Source: JBDTMC01 sp039934475 (lineage in GTDB: Bacteria; Acidobacteriota; Terriglobia; Bryobacterales; Bryobacteraceae). From it: a stretch of 7,388 nucleotides of DNA. The notes beneath the pieces are model-generated. The model did not search any database, was not told the DNA's origin, and saw nothing but the letters and a program-made list of their open reading frames with translations. The stretch covers positions 1 through 7,388 of the forward strand of contig JBDTMC010000394.1 in the NCBI GenBank assembly GCA_039934475.1. The letters run 5' to 3'. Position numbers and translations under genes: made by a program. Positions 6,878 through 7,388 of this stretch are shown piece after piece (within the stretch, counting starts at the first letter, position 1; every line of letters starts with the position of its first letter).

Positions 6878-7177
6878 ATGGTCTTTACAAAACGCCTTCG
6901 AGAGGGAGTTCGACGCGGAGAGATCACCTGCAGCGTCCGAATCTGGAAATCCCCTCGTGTCAAAGTAGGTTCGCGGTACCGCATGGGCGATGGCGAGATC
7001 GAAGTGGATTCCATTGAGCCGATCGGGTTTCCCGATATCACCCCACAGCTGGCCAGAGAGTCGGGCTTCCTGGGCATCCTCGATCTGCTCAAGGTCGCCA
7101 AACACGGCAAAGGCGAGAACATCTACCTCGTCCGATTCCACTACGTAGGCGCCCCCGGACAACCCCCTAATTCATGA
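6878..7177 (+). CDS. Small ASCH-domain-like protein
   Basis: A 99-residue cytoplasmic protein without signal peptide or membrane segment. It fits the ASCH fold, a PUA-like beta-barrel thought to bind RNA or modified nucleosides (the E. coli member YqfB hydrolyses N4-acetylcytidine). Visible motifs: an initial FTKRLREGVRRGEIT (3-17), RIWKSP (21-26), KVGSRYRMGDGEIEVDSI (29-46), a LARESGF helix start (58-64), and a closing strand IYLVRFHYV (82-90). The catalytic role cannot be assigned from these motifs alone. Its ATG comes one base after the esterase stop, with only a weak GAAG upstream, so translation probably depends on the esterase gene. The coupling of a cytoplasmic RNA-type protein to a secreted esterase is unusual. 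The end overlaps the convergent CE15-like gene by 11 bases. Confidence 0.72.
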   Translation: MVFTKRLREGVRRGEITCSVRIWKSPRVKVGSRYRMGDGEIEVDSIEPIGFPDITPQLARESGFLGILDLLKVAKHGKGENIYLVRFHYVGAPGQPPNS

Positions 7178-7388
7178 GATGCATCTTCACGAACCTGATA
7201 TAAACATCGAAATCCGAAGGAACAGTGCCATGTCCGCCGTCATGCATGTAGTAACCGAGATCGTGCAGAATACCCTCACCGGGCGCAGGGAACTGAGTCG
7301 TCCCTAGTCCTTGTTTTCCCGCGAGTTTATACACAGGTTCGACTGCGACGGCGGCCAGGAACTCGCCATAGGGGTCAGACCATTTGTC
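7167..7388 (-). CDS. C-terminal end of a CE15 glucuronoyl-esterase-like protein (5' end outside window)
   Basis: The minus strand is open from the window edge to a TAG at 7167-7169, giving 73 residues. They match the recalled C-terminus of CE15 4-O-methyl-glucuronoyl methylesterases, which cut the ester between lignin and xylan glucuronic acid: DKWSDPYGEFLAA (1-13), EPVYKLAGKQGLGT (17-30), then LGYYMHDGGHGTVPSDFDVY (44-63) and a final helix ending KMHLMN. His53 in GGHGTVP is the candidate catalytic histidine, aligned with the GKHDVT-type motif of the family. Only the tail is visible, so the Ser and acid of the triad cannot be checked; a related alpha/beta hydrolase is the alternative. It converges with the ASCH gene. 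Confidence 0.72.
   Translation of the reverse strand, partial: DKWSDPYGEFLAAVAVEPVYKLAGKQGLGTTQFPAPGEGILHDLGYYMHDGGHGTVPSDFDVYIRFVKMHLMN

Noticed and set aside
6607..7162. Overlapping minus-strand open frames of 171 and 103 codons
   Set aside because: They are antisense to the esterase end and the ASCH gene; the real minus-strand gene here is the CE15-like tail from 7388 to 7167 in another position.

Overview
The window reads as a chromosomal piece of a GC-rich, Gram-negative soil bacterium, most likely an acidobacterium of the Solibacter/Bryobacter type. This is inferred from the protein style: exported proteins whose signal peptides end in Ala-Gln, a TonB-dependent receptor of the Oar type with an N-terminal carboxypeptidase-regulatory-like domain, a TolB-like PD40 propeller protein, and carbohydrate esterases. 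No rRNA or other taxonomic marker is present, so the assignment is tentative.

Layout. 1-744 (+) is the C-terminal part of a protein resembling HerA/DUF87-type ATP-binding proteins, cut by the window edge. It converges with a minus-strand pair at 719-2301: a six-bladed PD40/TolB-like exported protein, and downstream of it a DUF4198-like exported protein joined by an ATGA stop/start overlap. A short divergent promoter region (about 2302-2368) separates this pair from a large TonB-dependent receptor gene (2369-4837, +). That gene is interrupted by one in-frame TAA at 4130-4132; the same frame then continues for 234 sense codons to a natural C-terminus. It converges with a minus-strand VapB/VapC toxin-antitoxin module (4853-5487), whose start lies inside a perfect 12-bp inverted repeat (5486-5516) that looks like its operator. 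Divergent from the module is a secreted acetylxylan-esterase-like protein (5569-6876), followed after one base by a small ASCH-domain protein (6878-7177). The right edge holds the C-terminus of a minus-strand protein resembling CE15 glucuronoyl esterases (7167-7388).

How the genes may work together. The receptor, the acetylxylan-esterase-like protein and the CE15-like protein fit a theme of hemicellulose side-chain removal and uptake of the products across the outer membrane, but their orientations differ and no single operon joins them. The toxin-antitoxin module is a separate, autoregulated unit, and its sampled base composition is lower in GC than its neighbours. The window is gene-dense, with no gene-free stretch above 100 bases. 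The points most worth checking are the single stop codon in the receptor, the VapB operator with its possible leaderless promoter, and the G-rich quadruplex-type motif beside it. I saw no CRISPR array, tRNA, rRNA, insertion sequence or clear intrinsic terminator.
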